NCBI RefSeq assembly: GCF_022953055.1
Contig: NZ_JALJEJ010000001.1
Span: 372,001 to 436,000 of the forward strand
Origin: Mucilaginibacter straminoryzae
Lineage (GTDB): Bacteria > Bacteroidota > Bacteroidia > Sphingobacteriales > Sphingobacteriaceae
DNA: 64,000 nucleotides
Direction of reading: 5' to 3'
Of this stretch, positions 16,789 to 26,634 are shown piece by piece (positions within the stretch are counted from its first letter, which is position 1; each line of letters begins with the position of its first letter). Position numbers and translations under genes: made by a program. The notes beneath the pieces were generated by a model. It was given only the letters and a program-made list of their open reading frames with translations, was not told the DNA's origin and searched no databases.

Positions 16789-18864
16789 TTAGTTTATTTG
16801 TTTCCAGGTAAAAACAGTGCCGTCTTTTCTGCCGGGTAGCGTGCCAAACCAGTCTGCCGAATACAGTTCGCCGGTATGCGGGTCGAGACCAACGTAGCGG
16901 TTTGTTTTTAAAGATAGTAACATGCACTGGCCGCGCAGCATATCCTGCCATAAAAGCAGGCTGGCAGCGGATTCTTCTTTGATTAACCGTACGTCTGCAG
17001 ATAATCCCTGCCCGGTGATAGTTACAAAGCCCGTTCCGTTAACTGCCTGCAATACCACCTTGCCATTTCCGCGGTCGAGCACTTTAAAGGCGTAAGCAGA
17101 ATCGGTCTGTTTTGATGATCCGGTAATTTGCCCCGGGCAAAGCATACCATGAGGGTTGGCCCACACCATCCGCCTGTCGGCCAGGTTAGTGAGCATGATA
17201 GTTTTACCCAACGGGATGTTATTTGAACGGTTCGCCAGCGGTTCTTTTAAAACAAAGTTGCTAAAGCTGGCGTAACCGCCTTCATGGACTTTGGTGTTGT
17301 AGGCAAATAAGGCATACCTGGTTCCCTGGAAGGTTTTTAACTGGTAAGGCAAACGGATACTGTCGCCGATATTTTTAAACCTATTTCCGTCTGTACTATA
17401 GCTCAACTGGGCAATATCCGTATCGAAATTGCCAAAGGCACGGAGATAAATGTGCGGCGAGTTAAGCGACTTATCAATAGTCTGCTGCCGATGCTGATCG
17501 AACATTCTCAGTACATAACGGTCGCCCCGCCGTAAAATACCTACCCATGCAAAAGGTATATTCATAAGGCCTAGCCCCGCAATATCCCCATCTTTCAGGT
17601 TTTTGCCGTTCAATTCAACGGTTGCTTCAGATTCCGGTCCTACACCTCTTTGCGTAAGGGTATTCCTTGCCCACAAAAAATCTTTTGCGGGCAAGGTGTG
17701 TAATTTAAGCGAGCCATCTTTCAACTGCCATTTAGTATTAACGGGATTGTGGTTCCACTGCCATGCCGATGCCAGTTTACTCGCTTTAAAATTATCATTG
17801 CGCTGGTATGGCGCATGCGGTTTTTCTTGGTTCGCTACCCTGGGTTTAAGCCATGTACGTGGCGAACGCCCCAGGTTTCCTTCCACGCCATAAAACGGCC
17901 AGCCATCTTTCCAGGTAACGGGTGACAGAAAAGTAGTGCGTCCGACAGAACGGAAATCCATCATTGAAAAACCCCACCAGTCGCCGTTAGGCAAATCCAC
18001 AATACCGCCCTGGTGCATCGGCACCGATTTGAATAATTGATCGTTCTGTTTATAAATAGTCAGGCTATCCGTAGCGGCCGGAAGCGGTGTATCTAACCAG
18101 ATATCTTTTGCCAGCCATCCAAGCGATGTCCCCATCGTTTCCTTAGCGCTGACTACCGTAGTTTCGTAAGGGCCGTAAATATTGGTAGCCCTGGCACACT
18201 GCAGGCGGCCATTATCTGCATTGGTGATATAGTATTTACCGTTGATCTTATAAAGATGGTTTCCCTCGCCCATAGCATTGCCTTCGGGGATAATCACCCT
18301 TTCGCTATTGGGAACAAAGCCGCTTAAATCTGTTTTAAGTTCGATCATTTTGATCTCGCCTACGCCATAGGCAATATAAATGCGTTGATTTTCGAACAAT
18401 ACAGAAAGGTCATAAATGTGACGGCCAAGATTGTGCTGTTTCCACGGCCCGGCTGGGTTAGTTGCAGTGAAAACCTGCAGCCCATGTTTATTGATATTGG
18501 AGAAGATGTAGAAAACGCCGTTGTGGAAGCGGATACAAGGCGCCCATATGCCCTGCCCATAGGCTTCTTTACCGTTAGTCAGGTCAAATTCATCACCGAG
18601 GTTAAACCTGTCAAGCGCGTAGCCAACCAATTGCCAGTTCACCAGGTCTTTGGAATGCAATACAGGTAAGCCGGGTACGCTGTGCATGGTTGTGCCCGTC
18701 AGATAAAAATCATTCCCCACACGGATCATATCCGGGTCTGAAAATTCATCATAAAAAAGCGGGTTGGTATAAGTGCCGTTGCCGTTATCTGCCGTCCAGG
18801 ACTGCGCATGTAAAGCGCTTAACCCTGTAATAACACATAGAAAAAAGGTGAGCAGTTGTTTCAT
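16789..18864 (-). CDS. GH43 glycosidase with C-terminal beta-sandwich (691 aa)
   Basis: A family 43 enzyme (arabinofuranosidase/beta-xylosidase class). Signal peptide MKQLLTFFLCVITGLSALHAQ. The five-bladed propeller occupies about residues 30-330: catalytic-base motif FSDPDMIRVGNDFYL, substrate motif VLHSKDLVNW, GIWAPCIRFHNGVFYI, and probable acid region GEGNHLYKINGKYYI. A GH43-associated C-terminal beta-sandwich follows (about 355-560), then ~130 further residues of uncertain fold, making it longer than the neighbouring GH43. Activity on arabinose or xylose side chains is likely, but the exact linkage cannot be read from sequence. It lies 24 bases after the other GH43. Confidence 0.9.
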   Translation of the reverse strand: MKQLLTFFLCVITGLSALHAQSWTADNGNGTYTNPLFYDEFSDPDMIRVGNDFYLTGTTMHSVPGLPVLHSKDLVNWQLVGYALDRFNLGDEFDLTNGKEAYGQGIWAPCIRFHNGVFYIFSNINKHGLQVFTATNPAGPWKQHNLGRHIYDLSVLFENQRIYIAYGVGEIKMIELKTDLSGFVPNSERVIIPEGNAMGEGNHLYKINGKYYITNADNGRLQCARATNIYGPYETTVVSAKETMGTSLGWLAKDIWLDTPLPAATDSLTIYKQNDQLFKSVPMHQGGIVDLPNGDWWGFSMMDFRSVGRTTFLSPVTWKDGWPFYGVEGNLGRSPRTWLKPRVANQEKPHAPYQRNDNFKASKLASAWQWNHNPVNTKWQLKDGSLKLHTLPAKDFLWARNTLTQRGVGPESEATVELNGKNLKDGDIAGLGLMNIPFAWVGILRRGDRYVLRMFDQHRQQTIDKSLNSPHIYLRAFGNFDTDIAQLSYSTDGNRFKNIGDSIRLPYQLKTFQGTRYALFAYNTKVHEGGYASFSNFVLKEPLANRSNNIPLGKTIMLTNLADRRMVWANPHGMLCPGQITGSSKQTDSAYAFKVLDRGNGKVVLQAVNGTGFVTITGQGLSADVRLIKEESAASLLLWQDMLRGQCMLLSLKTNRYVGLDPHTGELYSADWFGTLPGRKDGTVFTWKQIN

Positions 18865-18888
18865 CAGGGATTTACTTTTTGGCCAAAA

Positions 18889-20490
18889 CTATTTTGCGTA
18901 TGTATAGTGCAGATAATCTACATCCACATAACCGTTATCTGCTTTGGCGTTATAATTATAGATGGCTAACCTGTCTCCCCGGTATGATCCCCATTGCAAC
19001 TGGTAAACCTCGCCGATGGGTTCAAATACTTTACCGTCTGTACTGTAGCTATAGGTGCTCTGGCCGTTTAATCCCCATACAGAACGTAGCCATAACAGCT
19101 TGCCGTTAATCTGCGGACCGGGTATTACCTGATCTTTAGTAGTAAATTCCAGCCTTTTTAGTTTACCTATGCATACGATCCCAACAGCCGAATAATTTGG
19201 GTTGCCGAAGTGCGCAAAGCCTGCCTTCTGCCCGTCGGTCATCCCGCTGATATCAAATTTAACGGTAACCTCGTTTCTTTCGGTACGGTACGTACGCTGG
19301 GTTAAGGTATTGCCGGCATAAAGCAGGTTGTCTTTAAGCGGGTTAAACGCGTGGAGCCTTAGCCAGCCCTTTCTTTCGGTTAGCGACCATTTATCTTTTC
19401 TTGGCTGATAGTTCCACTCCCACTGGGGTTGAAGGGTGGCGGATGAAAAATCGTCACTGCTTTGCGGAATCACTTTCTGTTGATTGGCTACCGGTTTAGG
19501 TGCAGACCACACCATTTCGCCAATACCTGCAGCGTTGGGCTTACCAATTATGGGCCAGCCTTCCAGCCAGGTCACCGGCAGCAGGCTTAATATCCGGCCA
19601 GACCAATCGCCGGATCCGTGATGGGTAAGGAAATACCAGTTACCAGAAGGGGTTTTTACCAGCCCGCCCTGGTTGGGTTCATTGTATTGCGGTTGCCCTT
19701 CGCTCAACTGCCGCGGGCCTTCATATGGCCCCCAAATATTCTTCGCACGTTCCATCATCAGCACGCGCACATTGTTGCGTACCTCGCTGAAGAGGTGGTA
19801 ATAGTAGCGGTTTATTTGGTATAACTTGTTAGCTTCGCTTCCGTTTGACTGATAGATCACCTTATCAGATGCTTTGATAAGAGATTGGCCATCGGCCGTC
19901 ATTTTAAACAGATGTATTTTGTAATTGTCGGCAAAGTTGGTCCCAACTAAATAGCCCTGGCCGTTTTCATCCCAGAACGGGCAGCAGTCGTCCCAGCCTT
20001 TTTCTGCCAATACCCGTTTTAGCGGCGACCATGGCCCTTCGGGTTTTTCTGCAGTGCTCATGAGATACCCTTCATCCGGATCACAAAAATAAACCCAGAA
20101 GCGGTGATCGTGATAGCGGATGGCCCCAGCCCAGATCCCTTTTCCGTACCGGTCCATTTGAGTATAGTTCATGGCGGGGGAGATCACTGAAATATCATTC
20201 ACCACGTGCCCCAGTATTTTCCAGTTCACCAGGTCTTTCGAGTGCAGGACAACAAAGCCGGGAGAATACTGGAAGGTGGACGAAACGGCATAATAATCTG
20301 TTCCAACCCTGATGCAATCTACATCGCTATAATCCCCTGGCAAAACTGGGTTGTGATAAGTGCCATTGCCCTGGTCGCCCCAGGTTAGCCAGTTACCCCA
20401 GGTAACCGGCGTTTGCTGCGGTTGACTATAGACATTCACTACTGCGAGTAAAAAGACAGACAAACTCCAGATGGCCTTTTTAAGGTGCAT
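18889..20490 (-). CDS. GH43 glycosidase (533 aa)
   Basis: A second GH43 enzyme with a signal peptide (MHLKKAIWSLSVFLLAVVNVYSQ). Propeller motifs parallel those of the neighbour: YSDVDCIRVGTDYYAVSST with the catalytic-base Asp, VVLHSKDLVNWKILGH, GIWAGAIRYHDHRFWVYF, NGSEANKLYQINRYYY containing the likely acid Glu, and a C-terminal beta-sandwich from about residue 335. Length is typical for GH43 beta-xylosidase/arabinofuranosidase with the extra domain. It is the first gene of the three-gene - strand operon GH43-GH43-GH97. The similarity to the next gene suggests an old duplication with divergence. Confidence 0.9.
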   Translation of the reverse strand: MHLKKAIWSLSVFLLAVVNVYSQPQQTPVTWGNWLTWGDQGNGTYHNPVLPGDYSDVDCIRVGTDYYAVSSTFQYSPGFVVLHSKDLVNWKILGHVVNDISVISPAMNYTQMDRYGKGIWAGAIRYHDHRFWVYFCDPDEGYLMSTAEKPEGPWSPLKRVLAEKGWDDCCPFWDENGQGYLVGTNFADNYKIHLFKMTADGQSLIKASDKVIYQSNGSEANKLYQINRYYYHLFSEVRNNVRVLMMERAKNIWGPYEGPRQLSEGQPQYNEPNQGGLVKTPSGNWYFLTHHGSGDWSGRILSLLPVTWLEGWPIIGKPNAAGIGEMVWSAPKPVANQQKVIPQSSDDFSSATLQPQWEWNYQPRKDKWSLTERKGWLRLHAFNPLKDNLLYAGNTLTQRTYRTERNEVTVKFDISGMTDGQKAGFAHFGNPNYSAVGIVCIGKLKRLEFTTKDQVIPGPQINGKLLWLRSVWGLNGQSTYSYSTDGKVFEPIGEVYQLQWGSYRGDRLAIYNYNAKADNGYVDVDYLHYTYAK

Positions 20491-20561
20491 TGTAAAGAAC
20501 TTAATTGATTTTGAAATGGTTAAATTGGTTTAGTAACCGGTTGATAGTTACCGCTAATCTT

Positions 20562-20569
20562 CAAAATTA
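20562..20569 (-). promoter_or_regulatory. Possible -7 element for the GH43-GH43-GH97 operon
   Basis: TAATTTTG on the - strand, 72 bases upstream of the GH43 start. It matches TAnnTTTG but has no clear -33 TTTG. The rest of the 338-base gap 20491-20828 holds only AT-rich sequence and the terminator at 20675-20702. Confidence 0.35.
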
Positions 20570-20674
20570 GTTTAGTGCAAGCCTATTATATTTTCCTAAA
20601 TAAGACTTTTTTTTGCATAAAACAGATAAGCGCTTGCCATAAAATCAGCAGTTTTGGGGAACAATCCTCAAACG

Positions 20675-20702
20675 AAAAACCCCTTAGATGATCTCTAAGG
20701 GG
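20675..20702 (-). terminator. Intrinsic terminator after the GH30-like gene
   Basis: Perfect nine-base stem CCCCTTAGA/TCTAAGGGG with loop TGATC; on the - strand it is followed by TTTTT. It lies about 130 bases after the GH30 stop codon. Confidence 0.8.
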
Positions 20703-20828
20703 CTGCTTTATTGCGAAGGAATAGGTGCTTTTATGTCTGTGATTTTAAAAATCCCGAGCATGCTGCATTTAGATGCTGATCTTAATCACAAGTATCAACA
20801 CATCAACCGCAAAGGCCGGAAATTCTTT

Positions 20829-22052
20829 TTATTGTGAAATAAGCGTTGTTACGCTTGATGGTGCAAGGTTAATGTTGAAACTGCCGCCGGACACGCTGAA
20901 TGAGGTATGGGCAAGGTTAGAGCCGCTGTCGGTTGCATAACGGTCAAAACCTGCAGTAGAAATTCCGCTAAAGCTGAAGGCCTGGTTTGTGGTTGCGCTG
21001 TTCCGGTTAACAATAACAATTACCAGTTTAGTGCCGCTTTTGTAAGCCGTGGTATAAACACCGGAAGCCGGATTTGCGGTACAGGAAACTTTGCTGTAAC
21101 CCGGGCGAACAAAGCGTGCCCATTGTGCCATTACATACCCTAATTTTGTGATGTTACCGCTTTCATCGATTGGGCCGTAGCTGCGGCGAATATACCACCA
21201 AACGTAAGCAGCCCAACCAGCGTTCATACAGTCATGTATCTCTTTGGCAGCTGTCATGGCGTTGCCCCAATCATTTCCGCTGATACTCGAATTGGTGTAG
21301 TGTTCGGTCATCCAGACAGATTTACCGATGCTGCCGAGATTGTAAGGATTTACGCCATAAATATGCCCGCATACAAAGCTGGTATTAGCTTTTGCAGCGG
21401 AGTTGCTCAGAAAAGTGTTAATAAAAGTTTGATCCATATTAAATGGTTCCGGCGCCATAATTGGTGCGCCGCAGTTAGCTCCCTGGGTAGCTACAAAGTT
21501 GGTTACTTCACTAACAGAAGCCTGCATCCAGGTAGAGCCGGTGTAGTTGGGTTCATTAAACGGACTGATGGCGTATACTCCCCCTACGGCTGAGTTATAA
21601 GAGCTTAAGTAGGAAGCAAAGGCTGCGTAAGATGAGGTATTGAGGTGATTGCCGGTCATCATACTGGAAGGCGCATTCCAGGCGGTGGCCACTACTCTTG
21701 CACCATAGCTTTTTGCGGCATCTATGGTAGGCTTTTCGGCGGCAAAGCTGCTACTGCTTGTAGGCACCATTACCCGCAGGACACTCATGCCGATACCACT
21801 TGTCGGAGAGAAAGCCTTAGTGCGCTGGTCTGAGGTGAGGTCGGCTTGCCAGGCCAGGATGCTGGCGCCGCCAAAACCCTGGACAGTCTGCTGAACGGTG
21901 CTTGCATCAATTGTAGCTGTACCCGTAACGGCATTTACCGTTTTGTTGTTCTTGGATACCTCGGCGCCTGCTGTTTGATCGTTGATGTTTTGCTTTGTAC
22001 AGGCGGAAAGCGCTAATACCGACGCGCATAGTGTAAAAATCTTCTTTTTCAT
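20829..22052 (-). CDS. GH30 subfamily-8-like glucuronoxylanase lipoprotein
   Basis: A 407-residue exported enzyme. The frame is open 26 codons further upstream, but the ATG at 22050-22052 begins a lipoprotein signal (MKKKIFTLCASVLALSAC, Cys18). The barrel shows GFGGASILAWQADL, SVLRVMVP, ATAWNAPSSMM, ISPFNEPN (probable acid/base Glu167) and VWMTEHY (probable nucleophile Glu250). WWYIRRSYGPIDE and YVMAQWARFVRPGY are the pattern of GH30_8 glucuronoxylanases, where an Arg in this region reads the glucuronate side chain. A C-terminal beta domain finishes the protein. It should cut xylan backbones near glucuronate branches; the family assignment is confident, exact specificity is not. It has its own promoter and terminator. 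Confidence 0.88.
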   Translation of the reverse strand: MKKKIFTLCASVLALSACTKQNINDQTAGAEVSKNNKTVNAVTGTATIDASTVQQTVQGFGGASILAWQADLTSDQRTKAFSPTSGIGMSVLRVMVPTSSSSFAAEKPTIDAAKSYGARVVATAWNAPSSMMTGNHLNTSSYAAFASYLSSYNSAVGGVYAISPFNEPNYTGSTWMQASVSEVTNFVATQGANCGAPIMAPEPFNMDQTFINTFLSNSAAKANTSFVCGHIYGVNPYNLGSIGKSVWMTEHYTNSSISGNDWGNAMTAAKEIHDCMNAGWAAYVWWYIRRSYGPIDESGNITKLGYVMAQWARFVRPGYSKVSCTANPASGVYTTAYKSGTKLVIVIVNRNSATTNQAFSFSGISTAGFDRYATDSGSNLAHTSFSVSGGSFNINLAPSSVTTLISQ

Positions 22053-22101
22053 AAAGGTTAATTTGGTAATTAATTGGTTGGTGTATCCCGAATGGACAAT
22101 C

Positions 22102-22131
22102 CAAAAATATCGACGCAATAACCCTTGCAAG
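22102..22131 (-). promoter_or_regulatory. Possible promoter of the GH30-like gene
   Basis: CTTG (22128-22131) then 18 bases then TATTTTTG (22102-22109) on the - strand, about 50 bases before the start codon. The -7 element is a full TAnnTTTG match; the -33 has one mismatch and short spacing. Confidence 0.4.
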
Positions 22132-22209
22132 TATCAAAAACAGACCAATTACTATCACAAATGTTGATTTTTGAGGATAAAAGGCAATTTTTAGACGTTA
22201 TCTGAAACT

Positions 22210-25200
22210 TTACATTATTTTCTTCCTGGTATAATCTGTTGGGGGCTTGCCGTATTGGTCTTTGAAGCTTTTTGTGAAATAAGCGGGGGACCTGAAGCCG
22301 GTTAGAAAGGCAATTTCAGCTATCGCATATTTTTGAGTTTCCATCAGCTTTAAAGCTTCTTTTAAGCGCACCTGCCTTATCAGCTCTACAACAGATAGCC
22401 CCGTTGCTGCTTTTACTTTTCTGAACAAATTGCTTCTGCTTAAATTCAATCCGTTTGAAATACTTTCGACACTCAGGTTTTCGTCGGCTATGTTTTTAAG
22501 TATATAATCTGTTACCTCCCTGATCAGCTCTTCTGCAACCGCATCAGCTTGGGTATGTCCCGGATGCAGATAGGCATCCTGGCTGAAATGGGCGCACAAT
22601 TCTCTTCTGGAATTAATGAGCTGACTGATTTGGGTGCTTAGGACTTCAATATTGAATGGCTTGGTAACATAGGCGTCTGCCCCGAGGGCAATGCCTTCAA
22701 CCTGGTTTTCGATCGCTGCTTTTGCTGTCAGTAAAATTACCGGGATATAAGCTGTGTTTGCGGAAGCTTTAATTTTTTTGCATAGTTCTATTCCCCCGCA
22801 CCGCGGCATGATCACGTCGCTGATGATTAAATCAGGGCTGTGCGTTAGTGCTATCTGATAAGCTTCTTCTCCATCTGCTGCCTGCAAAACCCGGTAGGTT
22901 GCCGATAATACCGATACAAGGTAGTTTCTTAAGTCGGCGTTATCTTCTGCGATCAATATAGCAGGGGCATTGTTTTTTTGGGGATTTAAGGCTGGTGTTT
23001 TTGTGTCTGCCGGCGCTGTTAACGCAGTTTCGACCTGGGTATTTATTAAACTTTTCGTTTCGAAATGGGCATTACCAAGCGGGAGGGTCACTTCAAAGGC
23101 AGTCTTCGTCCATTTTTCGCTGGTTACTTTGATAGAGCCGCCATGCAATTCTATAAATTCTTTTACTAAAGCTAATCCGAGCCCGCTGCCTGCGATACTC
23201 TTTGTTGAAATTTCAGGGCTTTGAAAAAAACGATCGAATATCTGGGGCAGGTATTCTTGTGCTATTCCGCACCCATTATCGGTTACTGTTATGCTTGCGG
23301 TCCCTTCTGTATACAAATGATCTGCAATATTTCGGTCTATGTTTACAATAATGCGCCCGCCGTCTGGCGTAAATTTAAAGGCATTGTTAATGAGGTTAAT
23401 AACTACCTTCTGCATTTTGCCCTTATCCATCCATACCGGTAAGGCTACAGCCTCTGTGTATAATTCATAGTTTATTTTTCTTCTGAACGCTTCGTCCTGA
23501 AATAACAGAAAAACCTCGCGTGTTAGCAAGATCAGGTCGCAGTGTTGAACCTCGATATTCAGTTTATGATGTTCCAGCTTATTAAAATCCATCAGTTCGT
23601 TCACCAGGCTATGTAACTGACTGGCGTTTTTATATACCAGGTTTAAACGCTCCCTGAATTGGTTACCCATGTTTTGCTCAGAAAGCATTTGTTCAATGGG
23701 AGCAAGGATGAGGCTTAACGGAGTTCTTAGCTCATGCGAGACATTGGTGAAAAACTGGTTTTTAACCTGGCTTAGCTCTTCTACGCGCAGGCGGTGGTCA
23801 TGTTCGAGGGTAAGTTTTTGTTCGTTTGCTAACTGCGCTGTACGCAGTTTGATGAACAACCAGAGTAACGCTGCAAAAATTGCGAGATAACTTGCATAGG
23901 CGATTTTGGTTCTCCACCATGGAGGCAAAACAGTAATATCCATGGTTGCAGGGATTGGGTTCCAGTAACCTTCGTTGTTAGAACCTTTCACCATAAAAAT
24001 GTATTTGCCTGGATCGAGGTTGGTATAAGTTGCAGAACGCATTTCGCCGGCATCATGCCAGGTGTTGTCAAAACCAACGAGTTTATACTGGTAGTGGTTT
24101 TTTTGTGGATAGATATAGTTGAGCGCGGCAAATTCTACCGAAAATGATGTTTGCAGGTGATTTAACGTAAGCTTTTTAGTTTCGCTTATATTTTGGGACG
24201 ATGAGGGTTGCTGTCTCCGGTTTTTTGCTGGTGAACTAAAAAGATGAAACCCGGTAATATATACCGGTGGCGCGGTTGTATTGGTCTTCATCGATTTTGG
24301 CACACAGGTGCAAAAACCATTATTGCCGCCGAAAAATAATTCGCCGTTACGTGTTTTCATACATGCGCCGGGATAGAATTCGTCGATTAATAAGCCGTCT
24401 TGTTCGGTGTAATTCCGGATGCTGCGGTTTTGGGTGTTAAAGCTAAAGATCCCTTTATTGGTGCTGATCCAAAGCAGGCCTGGTTTTTCCTCCAGTATCC
24501 CGTTAATAATATTATCTGGTAGACCGTTCTGTTTATTGAAAATTGTAAAATTTTTTGTTTTCCTGTCGAATAGGGATAGCTCTTCACTTGTGCCAATCCA
24601 AAGCCGATGCTGGCTGTCTTTAAACAGCGTATTTACCGCAATACTATTACGGGTGTTTTCTGATTTAGAACAATACTGAAACCACTCAAACTTCGGTTTA
24701 AGCCAGTTATTGGAGTATAGGTGTACTAAACCGTAAGAGGTGCCTACCCAAAGGGAGCCATCGTCATCTTCTAATATCGCGTTGACATAGGAAGTGCGGC
24801 CTAAGTGGGAAACTCCGGTAGGATCTATTATCGGCGAAAAGCAATCATTGCCGGTGTCGTAGCGATAAAGCCCGCTTCCGGATGTGCCGACGAGCAGCTC
24901 ACCAGATTGGGTTTTGAACAAGCACCTTAAGTTATTGCGCCCGCTTTTTGTCTGTCCATCAAAACTGTAGTTTCTTAATTTTCGTCCTGAGCGGTCATAG
25001 CGGTCAAGACCGCCAGCCCAGGTACCTATCCATGTGTTTTTTTTGACGTCCGTTAGTATCGCCTGCACCGCCTTATTAGTGAGGGTGCTGTTGTTAATAG
25101 GATAAGAAAAAAGATGACTCCTGATATCGAAATAGCAAACCCCACCTCCATCCGTAGCGATCCATAAGTTGCCTTTATCATCCTCTGAAAAGCTTTTGAC

Positions 25201-26331
25201 ATTGTTATTGGGCAGGGTATTGGTTTGAAAAGGGATGCGTTCGTAATTTCTGAATTTCTCAAAGTTAGCATCGTAGATATTCAGTCCTTTACCATAATTT
25301 CCGATCCAGATCAAGCCATCTCTTGATTGATAAAGCGACCAGATGGAGTTGCTGCTTAACCCCTGTGAGTTGCCATCATTGCTTGAATAATGCTCAAAAT
25401 GACCGTTTTGGGGATTTTTAAAATTCAGCCCGCCGTTTTCTGTGCCAACCCATAAGCCGCCGCTACGGTCTGTCAGGATGCTCAGTACATCGTCATTGCT
25501 AAGGCTGCCCGGCTGTTTCTCATTTTTAAAATGAACGAAGCTATACTGCCCACTTTGCTGGTGAATCTTATTTAAACCACCGCCATAAGTACCCACCCAG
25601 ATTTCACCGTTTTGATCTGTTTTGAGGCAGGTGACGATATTGTGGCTCAAGGCCGTCGCGTCTTTTTCATTCGCCGCAAAGTGAAAAAAATGCCCTGGTT
25701 TTGCTTCCCTGATTAAATCCAGGCCGCTGCGCGTACCCACCCAGATATTTCCAAGGGTATCTTCAGTGATCGCCGTTATAAAATCAGAACAAATGCTACC
25801 ACCATTCCTGTCATCATGTGTGTAGGCAAGCAGCTTTTTGTTGCGCTGCTGGTATACGTAAAGACCGCTGCCCGAGGTAGCGATCCAAAGGTTTCCGTCG
25901 TGATCGCAGAACAAACAGCTGACATATATCGGCTTATCTTTCTTTAGTAAAAAGGGAACAAAAGCATCGGCAGCTCTGTCATACTTGTTTAGGCCGGTAG
26001 CGGTACCAATCCATAGGTTACGATATTTATCTTCGAGAACGGCGTTGACAGCGTTGTTGTTAATCGTTTTTGAGTTGTGGGGATTATGTTCGTAAACAAC
26101 AATATGTGTTCCGTCGTAACGGTTCAACCCGGATTGGGTGCCAAACCACATAAAGCCTTTAAAATCCTGGTAGATGCAGGAGACAGTTTGGTGCGAAAGC
26201 CCTTTTTGCAAACGCCGGCAAATAAGTTCATTTTGGTATTGCGCCGCGGTAACTCCTGGAAGCAGTAAAATAATGAATATTAGAAGTAAGATATTCGCTA
26301 CAGTGTATGAATAACTTTTAAATAATCGCAT
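22210..26331 (-). CDS. Hybrid two-component sensor/regulator (HTCS)
   Basis: A 1373-residue one-protein two-component system, the usual regulator of Bacteroidota glycan loci. Order: signal peptide (about 1-30), two seven-bladed periplasmic propellers built of Reg_prop repeats (GLWVGTxxGGLN-like units, about 35-705), a Y_Y_Y domain (about 745-805), one membrane helix (about 810-828), a histidine kinase with phospho-acceptor His866 in VSHELRTPLS, an ATPase domain (NLINNAFKFTPDGG, GSGLGLALVKE), a receiver domain with Asp1172 in ISDVIMP, and a C-terminal AraC DNA-binding domain. It senses an oligosaccharide in the periplasm and activates the locus. All catalytic residues look intact. Its position next to the GH genes suggests it controls this locus. 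Confidence 0.97.
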   Translation of the reverse strand: MRLFKSYSYTVANILLLIFIILLLPGVTAAQYQNELICRRLQKGLSHQTVSCIYQDFKGFMWFGTQSGLNRYDGTHIVVYEHNPHNSKTINNNAVNAVLEDKYRNLWIGTATGLNKYDRAADAFVPFLLKKDKPIYVSCLFCDHDGNLWIATSGSGLYVYQQRNKKLLAYTHDDRNGGSICSDFITAITEDTLGNIWVGTRSGLDLIREAKPGHFFHFAANEKDATALSHNIVTCLKTDQNGEIWVGTYGGGLNKIHQQSGQYSFVHFKNEKQPGSLSNDDVLSILTDRSGGLWVGTENGGLNFKNPQNGHFEHYSSNDGNSQGLSSNSIWSLYQSRDGLIWIGNYGKGLNIYDANFEKFRNYERIPFQTNTLPNNNVKSFSEDDKGNLWIATDGGGVCYFDIRSHLFSYPINNSTLTNKAVQAILTDVKKNTWIGTWAGGLDRYDRSGRKLRNYSFDGQTKSGRNNLRCLFKTQSGELLVGTSGSGLYRYDTGNDCFSPIIDPTGVSHLGRTSYVNAILEDDDGSLWVGTSYGLVHLYSNNWLKPKFEWFQYCSKSENTRNSIAVNTLFKDSQHRLWIGTSEELSLFDRKTKNFTIFNKQNGLPDNIINGILEEKPGLLWISTNKGIFSFNTQNRSIRNYTEQDGLLIDEFYPGACMKTRNGELFFGGNNGFCTCVPKSMKTNTTAPPVYITGFHLFSSPAKNRRQQPSSSQNISETKKLTLNHLQTSFSVEFAALNYIYPQKNHYQYKLVGFDNTWHDAGEMRSATYTNLDPGKYIFMVKGSNNEGYWNPIPATMDITVLPPWWRTKIAYASYLAIFAALLWLFIKLRTAQLANEQKLTLEHDHRLRVEELSQVKNQFFTNVSHELRTPLSLILAPIEQMLSEQNMGNQFRERLNLVYKNASQLHSLVNELMDFNKLEHHKLNIEVQHCDLILLTREVFLLFQDEAFRRKINYELYTEAVALPVWMDKGKMQKVVINLINNAFKFTPDGGRIIVNIDRNIADHLYTEGTASITVTDNGCGIAQEYLPQIFDRFFQSPEISTKSIAGSGLGLALVKEFIELHGGSIKVTSEKWTKTAFEVTLPLGNAHFETKSLINTQVETALTAPADTKTPALNPQKNNAPAILIAEDNADLRNYLVSVLSATYRVLQAADGEEAYQIALTHSPDLIISDVIMPRCGGIELCKKIKASANTAYIPVILLTAKAAIENQVEGIALGADAYVTKPFNIEVLSTQISQLINSRRELCAHFSQDAYLHPGHTQADAVAEELIREVTDYILKNIADENLSVESISNGLNLSRSNLFRKVKAATGLSVVELIRQVRLKEALKLMETQKYAIAEIAFLTGFRSPAYFTKSFKDQYGKPPTDYTRKKIM

Positions 26332-26596
26332 AAGTCAGTTAGTATATGGTACGACAGCCCGTTTACAACAAGAGCCGGTATTGCTGATGATATATCAAGC
26401 AAGACCTGAAAATTGGAGGTATTTAAAAGATAGTTGACCGAAATAAATCGATAATTGGTTATGCTGTATTCAGCACAACTAAATTATCCGAGAAGGCGGT
26501 TGACACCTGCTACGAATTGATTTATTCATGGTACAAATGTTTATTAAAAACTTATGGTGATGATGGAAGGGTAGAGTAGGGAAATATTCTTCAAAT
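26332..26596. other. Intergenic stretch upstream of HTCS
   Basis: No gene, hairpin or clear TAnnTTTG element in the - strand orientation was seen in this AT-rich gap between the HTCS start and the tRNA terminator. The HTCS promoter presumably lies here but does not match consensus by eye. Confidence 0.4.
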
Positions 26597-26624
26597 AAAA
26601 AACCCCTCAGATTTCTCTGAAGGG
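26597..26624 (-). terminator. Terminator of tRNA-Val
   Basis: On the - strand CCCTTCAGA pairs with TCTGAGGGG around a GAAA loop (one mismatch), followed by TTTTTT. It starts 10 bases after the tRNA 3' end. Confidence 0.8.
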
Positions 26625-26634
26625 CTTTCTTTTG

